Shown piece by piece: positions 9,066 through 16,160 of a stretch of 40,461 nucleotides of DNA. The DNA is taken from the IMG/VR virus record IMGVR_UViG_3300037493_004666, positions 1 to 40,461 of that record; one strand, 5' to 3'. The DNA comes from a virus. Made by a program: the position numbers and the translations under genes. The notes below the pieces were generated by a model. That model searched no databases, was not told where the DNA came from, and was given only the letters and a program-made list of their open reading frames with translations. The number at the start of each line of letters is the position of its first letter. Within the stretch, counting starts at the first letter, position 1.

Positions 9066-9411
9066 TAGTCACCTCAAATTTATTTACATTAAAACCGGGC
9101 ACTTGACTTAGGAAAAGCAGCAAACTGTTGTTTGCTTTTTCTTTTTTGTCTTCCTCAGGCGCAGGCGGATAAATGTAATCATAAGCCTGACCAATTATAT
9201 CTTTTAACGCATACGGAGGTGCGCCAGTTTGCCGTATGTAATTGAAAACGCCGTTGGTCAGATTTCCCAAGGCGGTGATGATGCCTTGGTTGCCAAGCAA
9301 CCCGTCAGCATACATGGTTTGAATCTGCAGCATGGTGACCACATCAATTTCATCTATTTGGCTTTGGGTGTGCCCATTGAAGATCAAGTTGCATTCAACT
9401 TGCGACCTCAA
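9058..9411 (-). CDS. Tail assembly chaperone, frameshift-expressed C-terminal part (T-like)
   Basis: This reading frame has no ATG, GTG or Shine-Dalgarno at its 5' end; only a TTG at 9411 is available. It is in the -1 frame relative to the chaperone gene just upstream and is open from 9423. It should therefore be made as a fusion: 160 residues of the upstream frame plus 121 residues from here, 281 in all. The order chaperone - frameshifted extension - tape measure is the classic lambda gpG/gpGT arrangement. The extension contains an acidic-basic patch (PPAPEEDKKEKAN) near its end. Its stop overlaps the tape measure start by 8 bases. Confidence 0.85.
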   Translation of the reverse strand: MRSQVECNLIFNGHTQSQIDEIDVVTMLQIQTMYADGLLGNQGIITALGNLTNGVFNYIRQTGAPPYALKDIIGQAYDYIYPPAPEEDKKEKANNSLLLFLSQVPGFNVNKFEVTNG

Positions 9412-9419
9412 TGAGCTGA

Positions 9420-9902
9420 TTAGTTTTTTCTTGATTCTTTGTAGCTGGGGGAAATCACTTCACCAATTTTATCGACTAACTGAATTTGCACAGACGTTGG
9501 CCATTCAGCTTCGATGTCTTCATAAGTGATGTCAGCCAGACTGTTTTCTGGATTCTCCGGCACCAATAATTTGATGTATTCCAGAATGCGCGTTTCAGTC
9601 ATGACTTTTGTTTTTGCAGCGTTCCGCATGGAACGACCGTTGATCAAAATGTCATCCTCCTTGAATTCAAATTCTTCTGTCGCTTGATCTTTTAACTCAA
9701 CCAGCGTTGCGGTAATCTCTTTGTACACAGCGTCAATTCTGGATTCTTCTGGCGTTGTGATGCGCACATAAAGCGCATCCGACTCCGCCACCAGCGGCAA
9801 CCGAACCGTGAATGTGTGGCCGCCAAGCTCAAATGTTTTTTGTGCTAAATGCTTGCGCTTTTCAGCGTATGAAGGGCCAAAGGCAGAGGATAGTTTTGTC
9901 AT
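9420..9902 (-). CDS. Tail assembly chaperone (G-like), 160 aa
   Basis: An acidic 160-residue protein (GGHTFTVRLPLVAESDALYV; EEFEFKEDDILINGRSM) just upstream of the tape measure gene, the position of the lambda gpG-type chaperone that coats the tape measure during tail assembly. It ends YKESRKN at the slippery heptamer, so most ribosomes should stop here and a minority shift into the 281-residue fusion. ATG at 9902 overlaps the preceding gene as ATGA. Confidence 0.85.
   Translation of the reverse strand: MTKLSSAFGPSYAEKRKHLAQKTFELGGHTFTVRLPLVAESDALYVRITTPEESRIDAVYKEITATLVELKDQATEEFEFKEDDILINGRSMRNAAKTKVMTETRILEYIKLLVPENPENSLADITYEDIEAEWPTSVQIQLVDKIGEVISPSYKESRKN
9423..9429 (-). promoter_or_regulatory. 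Programmed -1 ribosomal frameshift site, A AAA AAC
   Basis: Read on the minus strand the zero frame is AGA AAA AAC TAA. The last A of AGA plus AAA AAC forms the heptamer A AAA AAC (X XXY YYZ), one of the most efficient bacterial -1 slippery sequences. The zero-frame stop is the very next codon. After a -1 slip translation resumes at CTA (9423) and reads on through the downstream frame. Confidence 0.9.
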
Positions 9903-10375
9903 GTCATTTTCTTTCGGAAGGTATCAATTCTGCGAATCAGAATGGTTTTTAAATTCTCCACAACCGAGGCTGATTGGGATTCTAAAGCCATGCGCAAGTA
10001 AGGGTGCGCTGGCGTGTTGGCTGTGCCAAATTCTTGCGCTATGGCACGCGCATCACTTTTGATGCCCATCTTTGTTAATTTTTTCCCAGGCGCAGTCGTG
10101 ACCAGCGCAATCACGGTGTCGGTAGAGGAAACATATTTGGAATTTTTATCTTTGCGGGATGGGCGGCGAGCTTCCACTTGCAAAGATCGTTTCAACCCTC
10201 CGGTGTCCTCCGGAGCATTTACCCGTGCGCTGGCCAACACAGGCTTCATGGCTTCGCGCACCGCCGGAACCAGCACCTTGCCGCGAGCAATCTTGTTGCC
10301 AAAATCATCCTCAAGCCGCCGCAAAGCATCCTCCACATTAGTCATGCCAGTCAGCTTTATGGTGGTGGTGGCCAC
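9899..10375 (-). CDS. HK97 gp10-like neck/tail completion protein, 158 aa
   Basis: The protein shows the hallmark of the HK97-gp10 family: an N-terminal helix region with VLVPAVREAMKPVLASARVNAP, PEDTGGLKRSL, and the C-terminal signature AQEFGTANTPAHPYLRMAL. Members act at the head-tail interface or in tail completion. In most HK97-like phages the gene precedes the tail tube gene; here it follows both tail tube paralogues and three small genes, an unusual order. The stop overlaps the chaperone start by ATGA. Confidence 0.85.
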   Translation of the reverse strand: MATTTIKLTGMTNVEDALRRLEDDFGNKIARGKVLVPAVREAMKPVLASARVNAPEDTGGLKRSLQVEARRPSRKDKNSKYVSSTDTVIALVTTAPGKKLTKMGIKSDARAIAQEFGTANTPAHPYLRMALESQSASVVENLKTILIRRIDTFRKKMT

Positions 10376-10377
10376 AA

Positions 10378-10605
10378 TTACCCCTTGATAATTTTGCTGT
10401 AAATTTCGCTGTTCAACGCCAACGCATAAGCCACCACTTCAACTGGTGTCATGTGGTGCGCGTGGTTCGCAGCAATCTCATGAGCAAGCGTCACCGCTGT
10501 CATGCGTTGCTGAGTAAAGCCAAACCAGTCCTTGCGGACTTCGGACTGGTTGACCAAGAAGCCAAGCAAGTCGCCTGTGTTTTGTATTGTCGTATTGGTT
10601 GTCAT
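10378..10605 (-). CDS. Small protein of unknown function, 75 aa
   Basis: A 75-residue, His- and Ala-containing protein (KDWFGFTQQRMTAVTLAHEI; HHMTPVEVVAYALALNSEIY) with likely helical content and no recognisable motif. ATG at 10605 overlaps the upstream stop as ATGA, and the HK97 gp10-like gene follows within three bases, so expression as part of the late operon is clear. Function unknown. Confidence 0.7.
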   Translation of the reverse strand: MTTNTTIQNTGDLLGFLVNQSEVRKDWFGFTQQRMTAVTLAHEIAANHAHHMTPVEVVAYALALNSEIYSKIIKG

Positions 10606-10988
10606 TTTAAAGTCAATTTGTATAGCGTTCCATCAATCAAGGATGCGATTTCATCAACAATATTTTGCAACTCGGAGTCTTGAGGAAAGCCAGATGCTGA
10701 CTTCAGCGCCGCGACTTCATCCTTCAAATAAGTGAAATAATCTGTTGCTGGGGCTGGCAGATTAAATTGCGGCAGGTAAGTCACTCGGGTTGCATATTTG
10801 CCTTGGTACGCTTCGACAAATACGTCCACCAGATCCCCAATTGCGTTGTAAAATTCTGCCAGCGCTTTGTGTTCCGCAAAACTGCGCGTGGCCAAGTGCA
10901 ACATGTGGGCGCCAGTTACGCTATGAAGCAGGCAAGTGACAAACTGGCCCACGGCATTTTCATCTACCTGTTCAACGCTAAATTTCAT
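10602..10988 (-). CDS. Helical protein resembling DUF5856 / ferritin-like phage proteins, 128 aa
   Basis: The pattern FVTCLLHSVTGAHMLHLATRSF, AEHKALAEFYNAIGDLVDVFVEAYQGKY matches, from memory, the DUF5856-type phage family, predicted to be a four-helix, Dps-like fold: a His-containing helix, then a helix with AEHKAL...LVD..VE.YQGKY. Whether it binds metal cannot be said. ATGA overlaps join it to both neighbours. It lies in the tail part of the operon, so a virion or assembly role is possible. The family call is moderate; function unknown. Confidence 0.6.
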   Translation of the reverse strand: MKFSVEQVDENAVGQFVTCLLHSVTGAHMLHLATRSFAEHKALAEFYNAIGDLVDVFVEAYQGKYATRVTYLPQFNLPAPATDYFTYLKDEVAALKSASGFPQDSELQNIVDEIASLIDGTLYKLTLK

Positions 10989-11194
10989 AACGACTTTTTG
11001 CTGGCCTTTGCAGGCGACACCAGAGGGTTGTATTTGGCCAAGAGCCGCAGCGCAACTCCAGCGGCTGAGTCTGGCTCCGCTGCCTCAAGCGCTGCCGCGA
11101 CTTCTGCCGCATCCACCTGCAGCGACCGGGCAATTAAATCCAAGTCGCCATAGGTGGTGGTCAGCTCTTCAATAGCCAACTCAAGCGCAGTCAT
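10985..11194 (-). CDS. Small protein of unknown function, 69 aa
   Basis: A longer open frame starts at 11293, but ATG at 11194 (MTALELAIEELTTTYGDLD) shares one base with the upstream stop (TAATG) and is the credible start. The protein is acidic and helical in its first 45 residues, with a lysine-rich tail (AKASKKSL). Its place after the tail tube genes suggests a small tail assembly factor; no family recognised. Confidence 0.7.
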   Translation of the reverse strand: MTALELAIEELTTTYGDLDLIARSLQVDAAEVAAALEAAEPDSAAGVALRLLAKYNPLVSPAKASKKSL

Positions 11195-11712
11195 TATGTG
11201 TTGCTCCAACCGTACTGGTTGCCGCGAGGATGGATGGTGAAGGTGCACTTGGATTCTGCACCGGGCTGAGCGTCGATCTGGAACTGGCTGCACCGAGCGT
11301 TAAACGCATATGCAATTGTGCTTGCTCCGTCCACCGCTGTGATTACAAAAGTGCGATCAATCAACCCGCTGTAAGCGTCACCGCGAATTAGCAGCAGCCC
11401 CGCATCAGAAGGATTCCAAGCAGAGGTAATGGTCAGGCTTGTAGGTGCGGACTGCACAGGGATTTTATCAGACTGACGCGAGCCAGCAACCCCGAAGGAG
11501 GCCACCGCATCGTCTTGCCCAAAGACAGGTACAGCTTCAACGGTAAGGGGCACGCCTGCTGCGCCTGTGCCGTTGGCTGCCGTACCGACGATGGTGGCGA
11601 CCTGCAGCGCCCAGACCGCCAAGTTGGCGGTGGTGAAGGCTGTCGGAGTTGCGCCTGATTGCATCCACATGGATGCGCTGAAGCCGGGTAATACTTTTGC
11701 TGGTGCTGCCAT
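11194..11712 (-). CDS. Major tail (tube) protein paralogue B, 172 aa
   Basis: The protein shares long identical blocks with the gene just upstream in transcription: QDDAVASF, AGSRQSDKIP, SAPTSLTIT, RGDAYSG, DRTFVI and QFQIDAQPGAE. It is the size and position of a siphophage tail tube protein. Paralogue B has a longer, Gly/Ala-rich N-terminal insertion (TIVGTAANGTGAAGVP) and ends RGNQYGWSNT. It has a good ribosome site (AGGAGA) before ATG 11712. One copy may build the tube and the other a specialised ring or decorated position, or both may be mixed; sequence cannot decide. Confidence 0.8.
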   Translation of the reverse strand: MAAPAKVLPGFSASMWMQSGATPTAFTTANLAVWALQVATIVGTAANGTGAAGVPLTVEAVPVFGQDDAVASFGVAGSRQSDKIPVQSAPTSLTITSAWNPSDAGLLLIRGDAYSGLIDRTFVITAVDGASTIAYAFNARCSQFQIDAQPGAESKCTFTIHPRGNQYGWSNT

Positions 11713-11727
11713 TTTTGATTCTCCTAA

Positions 11728-12222
11728 TTAAACGTTGTTGCACCAGCCGTACAGGTTGCCGCGAGGCTGAACGCTGTAGGTGCATTTTGCTTCAGCCCCG
11801 GGCTGAGCGTCGATCTGGAACTGGGACACGCGCCCAATAAACGAATAATAAACAATGTTGGTGCCGTCTGTGGCAGCAATCACAAAGGTACGATCCACCA
11901 CCCCGCTGTAGGCGTCACCGCGCAGCAGCTGCGTGACGGTGTCCGATGGATCCCAAGCCGCCGTGATGGTCAGCGAAGTTGGAGCTGACTGAGCCGGGAT
12001 CTTGTCACTTTGACGCGAGCCTGCCACCGAAAACGATGCGACAGCATCATCTTGTCCAAACGCAGGCACAGCCTCAATGTCCATTAAGTTGCCTGCGACA
12101 GCAATTGCAGCTACGCTTGCGACCAGCGACAGCTGCGCCAGCGTTAGCACCACAGGCGAGGCCAAAGGCTGAGCGTACATCGTAGCGGCAAAGCCGGGCA
12201 AAATTCTATTTGGGAGAGCCAT
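11728..12222 (-). CDS. Major tail (tube) protein paralogue A, 164 aa
   Basis: The first of two tandem tail tube genes, sharing the blocks listed for paralogue B and ending RGNLYGWCNNV. It starts MALPNRILPGFAATMYAQ after AAGGAAATTAAATT. The pair must come from a tandem duplication, with divergence mainly in the N-terminal third and in surface loops. It follows the head-tail connector genes, as tail tube genes do. Confidence 0.8.
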   Translation of the reverse strand: MALPNRILPGFAATMYAQPLASPVVLTLAQLSLVASVAAIAVAGNLMDIEAVPAFGQDDAVASFSVAGSRQSDKIPAQSAPTSLTITAAWDPSDTVTQLLRGDAYSGVVDRTFVIAATDGTNIVYYSFIGRVSQFQIDAQPGAEAKCTYSVQPRGNLYGWCNNV

Positions 12223-12256
12223 AATTTAATTTCCTTCAGAAAAATTTAAAGATGTT

Positions 12257-12676
12257 TTATGTTGGAATGTCTAGGGTGCAATCTAAAAATACTTGCCCCA
12301 ACTTCTGCTCATTGTCATAGGAATTATACAACCAATGAACGTCTGCCTTTGCCACCCAGAATCCATTTGTCACGCCACCAAACAATCCGCTGAACCCGTG
12401 CAAGGACTGAAGGATTTGGTTGGAAATGGTGAACCCGTCCTCAATGACTTGGGTGAAAATGGAAATCTGAAATGTGGGCCTGTCGATGCCTTTGTTGGCT
12501 TGGTTTTGTCCGGTGTACACTGGCTGATGAACATCCCGAAGCATCCACGTAAGGAATTTTGGTTCAGTCGCAAAGTTGCGGTTGAATGTTGCGTACACAG
12601 GCACAGGCGTCACAATGCTAGCCAGTTGGTACTGAATGGCCTTGGAATATTGGACAGGGTTTTGTTGGGTTGCCAT
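12257..12676 (-). CDS. Tail terminator / completion protein, 139 aa
   Basis: The protein (MATQQNPVQYSKAIQYQLASI; RPTFQISIFTQVIEDGFTIS) has the size, position and alpha-beta pattern of tail-terminator proteins that cap the tube and join it to the head. It lies between the head closure gene and the tail tube genes, as in HK97-type clusters. Its ATG shares one base with the upstream stop (TGATG). Confidence 0.6.
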   Translation of the reverse strand: MATQQNPVQYSKAIQYQLASIVTPVPVYATFNRNFATEPKFLTWMLRDVHQPVYTGQNQANKGIDRPTFQISIFTQVIEDGFTISNQILQSLHGFSGLFGGVTNGFWVAKADVHWLYNSYDNEQKLGQVFLDCTLDIPT

Positions 12677-13020
12677 CAGACTGCCGCCACCGGATCATTT
12701 CGCACGCACATCAGCAACGCATTCATTCGATCGTCAGACTCCCGCACGCTGTCGATTCGCCAGTCAAACCCGCGCCACGTGATGGAGTAGGATGGCTGGT
12801 TGTCGATGATGGTTTTAATGTTTGGGGTGTAATTTAAAGTCATCTCAACGATGTCAGAATAAACACGATATTTTTCTGTAATTTTGACGTGGTTTGCAAC
12901 AGAACGAATTTTGGCTCTGGTGTTAAACCAAAGCGCTTGTACTGTGCTTTGTTCACCAAACGTGGACTTGGTAAATGTCAGGGTGTTGACCGCTATATTT
13001 TCAAAGCGTGCGATGCCCAT
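12676..13020 (-). CDS. Head closure / head-tail joining protein, 114 aa
   Basis: The protein begins MGIARFENIAVNTLTFTKS and continues with VRESDDRMNALLMCV; small, beta-rich, in the place of the head-tail adaptor (SPP1 gp16 / HK97 gp9-type) that closes the connector below the gp6-like ring. The segment WRGFDWRIDSVRE resembles the G-x-x-Y/W-x-I-x-S-V-R-E/D end of that family. It is one of a tightly packed run of connector genes. Confidence 0.7.
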   Translation of the reverse strand: MGIARFENIAVNTLTFTKSTFGEQSTVQALWFNTRAKIRSVANHVKITEKYRVYSDIVEMTLNYTPNIKTIIDNQPSYSITWRGFDWRIDSVRESDDRMNALLMCVRNDPVAAV

Positions 13021-13022
13021 GA

Positions 13023-13694
13023 TTACATCACCAACGGCTTGTATGGCCGCAACAGCGTAGACACCCCAAAGGGGATTTCCCTTAGGTTGGTATCGGTTGT
13101 GTTGCTGCGGTTGTTGTACAGGTGCGTAAACAGCAGCAAACCTGCTTGCTTGATGACCGGGTAAGCTGCCAAAGGGCTGGCTGCTGTGATGTAGTCAATA
13201 AAGATTGGAGCTGTCATGCCGCTGTTGATGCTGGTGGGCAAAGTTTGCACAACCACCTTGTTGCCGGAAACATCATAATAATATTGGTCTACAGCCACCG
13301 TGACTATGGTGGATGGGCTGCTGTCATTCCAATATTTTAGGGAACTAATGGTTACTCCGCCCACCGCCGGGTCAGCGCTCTGGCTTACCTCCGGAAGATC
13401 GAAACAGATGGGGGATGCGACAATGCTGTCCATTCCATACCACACCCGATAGGAGGTGGCAAAAATCGACATGCCAAGATAATCTTCAATCGCTTGCCGG
13501 ATAGCCAATTCCAAGCTCACCAAATAAGTGTCTTGACTAGCATCATCAAAAAGATTCAACTGCTGCCGAATGACCGCTGGCGTCAACCACGCCGTGGTGT
13601 TGTCGCGCAACGTCTGCTCAACTTTGGAATAGTTGAATGGGTTGCGCGTTGCCCCTGAAAAGGGCAATCCATACTGATTGGTGTCAGCAGCCAT
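13023..13694 (-). CDS. Head-tail connector protein (HK97 gp6-like), 223 aa
   Basis: The segment TYLVSLELAIRQAIEDYLGMSIF matches the helical signature of gp6-like adaptor proteins (E..l..A...ie.ylg..l), followed by a beta-rich domain (SLKYWNDSSPSTIVTVAVDQYYYD) and a C-terminal helix (LLLFTHLYNNRSNTTD) also seen in that family. It forms the ring directly below the portal. The gene follows the second capsid gene by a few bases. Confidence 0.8.
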   Translation of the reverse strand: MAADTNQYGLPFSGATRNPFNYSKVEQTLRDNTTAWLTPAVIRQQLNLFDDASQDTYLVSLELAIRQAIEDYLGMSIFATSYRVWYGMDSIVASPICFDLPEVSQSADPAVGGVTISSLKYWNDSSPSTIVTVAVDQYYYDVSGNKVVVQTLPTSINSGMTAPIFIDYITAASPLAAYPVIKQAGLLLFTHLYNNRSNTTDTNLREIPFGVSTLLRPYKPLVM

Positions 13695-13697
13695 CGG

Positions 13698-14744
13698 TTA
13701 TGTCTCGATCAACCGAACCCCAGCAAAGGGATTGCGCACCGTGCTGACCATGCGCTTTTCGGCATACAGGGTAATAAAGCCGGGTGTGGTTTCCTCCATG
13801 GCTTGGATGGTCATTTCCTCCACGTCAGCAATGGTCATAAACTGAGGCCAGTTTGCCAAGTACACAGGGATGGCTCCAACTGTGCCGTGCGGGTCAAGGT
13901 AAGGGTTGGGAATGACCGGAAAGCCAAGAATGTTGACTGCTGGGCCTTCACCAAGTTCACCAGTTTCCACCAACGAATACGGGCCAGTGCCGCCGTTGTG
14001 AGCATAGGCTCGGATTGCGGTGATGTAGGTCGGGTGCATGTGCCAAGCAGTACCGGGCAAAGACCAGTATTGAGGAGGCAAAGCGCCAGCCATGTCTTGC
14101 AGGCTTTCCAAGTCAGCAGCAGTTGCGGCGTGACCAATGGTGGTCAACGTGTGCAGACCATTGGTGATTGCCGTTCCAGATGTGCCATAGGCAGCTGTGG
14201 CGCCAGCTGCGCCGGGATAGTAGTTCAGGCCGCGCAAGCCGTTGCTGTTGCCTGTGGCGGTGGTGGTGCTTCCAGCTTGGTCATTGTTGTCTGCCATTGA
14301 GGCAGCTTCGATGGTCGAAAATTCCAACATCAGATCTTCAACCAGCGTTTCGTTTAGGTAGTTGATATCTGACATTGCAGCGGTGCGGATCGGCAATTGA
14401 GCCGTGATCACGCGAGTCGGAATTTGCCAAATTGTGGTGGTCGTGCCGGGCGTGCCTGTGTTGGGGGTGAATGTGTAGCCCCAAGGGTTTGTTTGGTTTG
14501 CTGCATTGCCAGTTTTGGCTACAAATTGCGCGCTGGATCCAGCCACTTTTATTTGTCGTGCGCCCAGACGGAATGGGTTTGCATATCGCAACGCCGCGAA
14601 TGCGTCATCAAAATATGTCTTACCGCCCTGACCATCCCCGCTTCCTGTCAACAACGCGGCTTCGCGCAGATCAATCGTGATTCGCTCACCAGTCGTCAGC
14701 GTTTGTTTAATGCCAGCCAGAATGTTTTCGGTGATGGTCTTCAT
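13698..14744 (-). CDS. Major capsid protein paralogue 2 (HK97 fold, no delta domain), 348 aa
   Basis: The protein is clearly homologous to the capsid gene just upstream: GDGQGGKTYFDDAFAALRYAN, FPIRTAA-like LPIRTAAMSD, NNDQAGS, GLRGLNYYPGA, LPPQYWSLPGTAW and the C-terminal PGFITLYAEKRMVSTVRNP all have counterparts in paralogue 1. The shared region begins at residue 36 here but at residue 113 in paralogue 1, so this copy lacks the N-terminal scaffolding (delta) segment. It has its own ribosome site (TTGGAAAAATAA before ATG). It is probably a second capsid component, for example a vertex or minor subunit, but an equal partner is also possible. Confidence 0.88.
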   Translation of the reverse strand: MKTITENILAGIKQTLTTGERITIDLREAALLTGSGDGQGGKTYFDDAFAALRYANPFRLGARQIKVAGSSAQFVAKTGNAANQTNPWGYTFTPNTGTPGTTTTIWQIPTRVITAQLPIRTAAMSDINYLNETLVEDLMLEFSTIEAASMADNNDQAGSTTTATGNSNGLRGLNYYPGAAGATAAYGTSGTAITNGLHTLTTIGHAATAADLESLQDMAGALPPQYWSLPGTAWHMHPTYITAIRAYAHNGGTGPYSLVETGELGEGPAVNILGFPVIPNPYLDPHGTVGAIPVYLANWPQFMTIADVEEMTIQAMEETTPGFITLYAEKRMVSTVRNPFAGVRLIET

Positions 14745-14769
14745 TTATTTTTCCAAGTAAGTTTGCAAC

Positions 14770-14799
14770 AATGAGGGATGGAGTAACCCACCCCTCATT
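14770..14799 (-). promoter_or_regulatory. 12-bp mRNA hairpin between the two capsid genes
   Basis: In the 63-base gap between the two capsid genes two 12-base arms pair fully (one G-U pair) around a 6-base loop. Arms on the plus strand are AATGAGGGATGG (14770-14781) and CCACCCCTCATT (14788-14799). No uridine run follows, so it is a poor terminator; it more likely protects or processes the mRNA or tunes expression of the second gene. Confidence 0.75.
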
Positions 14800-14807
14800 C
14801 AAGCTGC

Positions 14808-16157
14808 TTAGTTTGCAGCAGTAGCAGTGGAGCGATAACGGATCACCGCATTAGGATCACGAATGCTGGTGGCCAAACGCTTTTCTCCGTAGAAAGTTAT
14901 GAATCCTGGGAGTGTCTGGTCGTAGCGGCGCATAACCATGTTCAAACGATCAATGATGGTGTGGCCACGCGTCCAGTCAGCAAAGTACATCGGATATTTG
15001 CTCACGGTGCCTGCAGCGGCTGTAGTCAACTGGCTTGGGCTGTCCAAGTATTTATTGACCACAACGTCGAAGCCAAGCAGCTGGCCAACAATACCATCAA
15101 CCGACAGAGAATCAACAGAGTTGAAAATCGGGCGACCGTTGGTGTCTTGCAGGCCGCGAATTGCTTGCAGCAAGATTGGGCTGACCATGAACTTTGTGGC
15201 AGGCGTCCAGTATTGTTGCGGCAACGCGTAGATGGTGTTGATGACGTCCTTGTATGTGACGTTATTCAGCCCAACCGTGTTGACGTTGGAAGTCAACTGG
15301 TCATAGGTTGCTACGCTGTGCAATCCAGTAGCAGATCCAGTGCCTGAGGAACCAAACGCTGCAACCGAAGTGGTGCCGCCAGCATAAACTGTATTTGCGC
15401 CGGGATACTGATTCAAGCCGCGCAGACCGTCAGCGCCGCCAGTCGCCACTGAAGTGCCTGTGCCAGTTTGATCGTTGTTGCTGATCATTGATTGGGCTTC
15501 GCTTTGGGCAAACTCAGCCAGCATATCGTCAACCACGTTGGCTTCCAAACCGTCGATGTCGTCCAGCGCTGCCGTGCGGATTGGGAACTGAACGTTGATG
15601 TCTTTCAGAACCAATTGCCAGATGCTGGTGTTCTCAGTCGTGGGTGATCCGTTGTTCTGGATTGCGTAACCCCACTGTGCACCAGCGTTGCCTGTCTTGA
15701 CACGGAATTGATAGCTGGATCCATCAGTCGCCACGGTGCGCGAGAGGCCGCGCATTTGGTTAGCCAAACGCAGAGCAGCAAACACAGGATCGTAAGCAGT
15801 ACGGCCACCCTGACCGTCACCGCCAGCAGCAAGGCCAGCCGCCTCCTTCAAATACGCTGCATATTGGCTTTCATCTGCAAACATCTTCAGCTCTTTTTCG
15901 CCTTGACGTCCACCGTTGTAATACGCGGCCAATTGCTCTTTGACAGCACGGTTTACATCACCGCGAACGGTCTTGGCAATCTTGATAATAGCGGGGGCTT
16001 GAACGGAAGCAATTTTGGCTTCCAGAGCTGCTATTTTGCTTTCAATTTCAGCACGTGCTGCGTCGATGGCAGCTGGGATTTTGGCTTCAACGGCCAGCAC
16101 GCTTTCGGCTTGTTTGGCTTCGATAGCGTCGAGTTTGTCGATAATTTCTTTGGACAT
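14808..16157 (-). CDS. Major capsid protein paralogue 1 (HK97 fold with N-terminal delta domain), 449 aa
   Basis: Residues 1-60 are a helical, Glu/Lys/Ala-rich segment (IDKLDAIEAKQAESVLAVEA ... IESKIAALEAKIASV), the covalently attached scaffold (delta domain) of HK97-type capsids, removed by the prohead protease encoded upstream. Residues about 113-449 are the capsid fold, ending PGFITFYGEKRLATSIRDPN. It follows the prohead protease by three bases, the canonical order. The ribosome site is AAAGG before ATG 16157. This copy is presumably the bulk shell protein, as it alone keeps the scaffold. Confidence 0.92.
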   Translation of the reverse strand: MSKEIIDKLDAIEAKQAESVLAVEAKIPAAIDAARAEIESKIAALEAKIASVQAPAIIKIAKTVRGDVNRAVKEQLAAYYNGGRQGEKELKMFADESQYAAYLKEAAGLAAGGDGQGGRTAYDPVFAALRLANQMRGLSRTVATDGSSYQFRVKTGNAGAQWGYAIQNNGSPTTENTSIWQLVLKDINVQFPIRTAALDDIDGLEANVVDDMLAEFAQSEAQSMISNNDQTGTGTSVATGGADGLRGLNQYPGANTVYAGGTTSVAAFGSSGTGSATGLHSVATYDQLTSNVNTVGLNNVTYKDVINTIYALPQQYWTPATKFMVSPILLQAIRGLQDTNGRPIFNSVDSLSVDGIVGQLLGFDVVVNKYLDSPSQLTTAAAGTVSKYPMYFADWTRGHTIIDRLNMVMRRYDQTLPGFITFYGEKRLATSIRDPNAVIRYRSTATAAN

Positions 16158-16160
16158 GAT

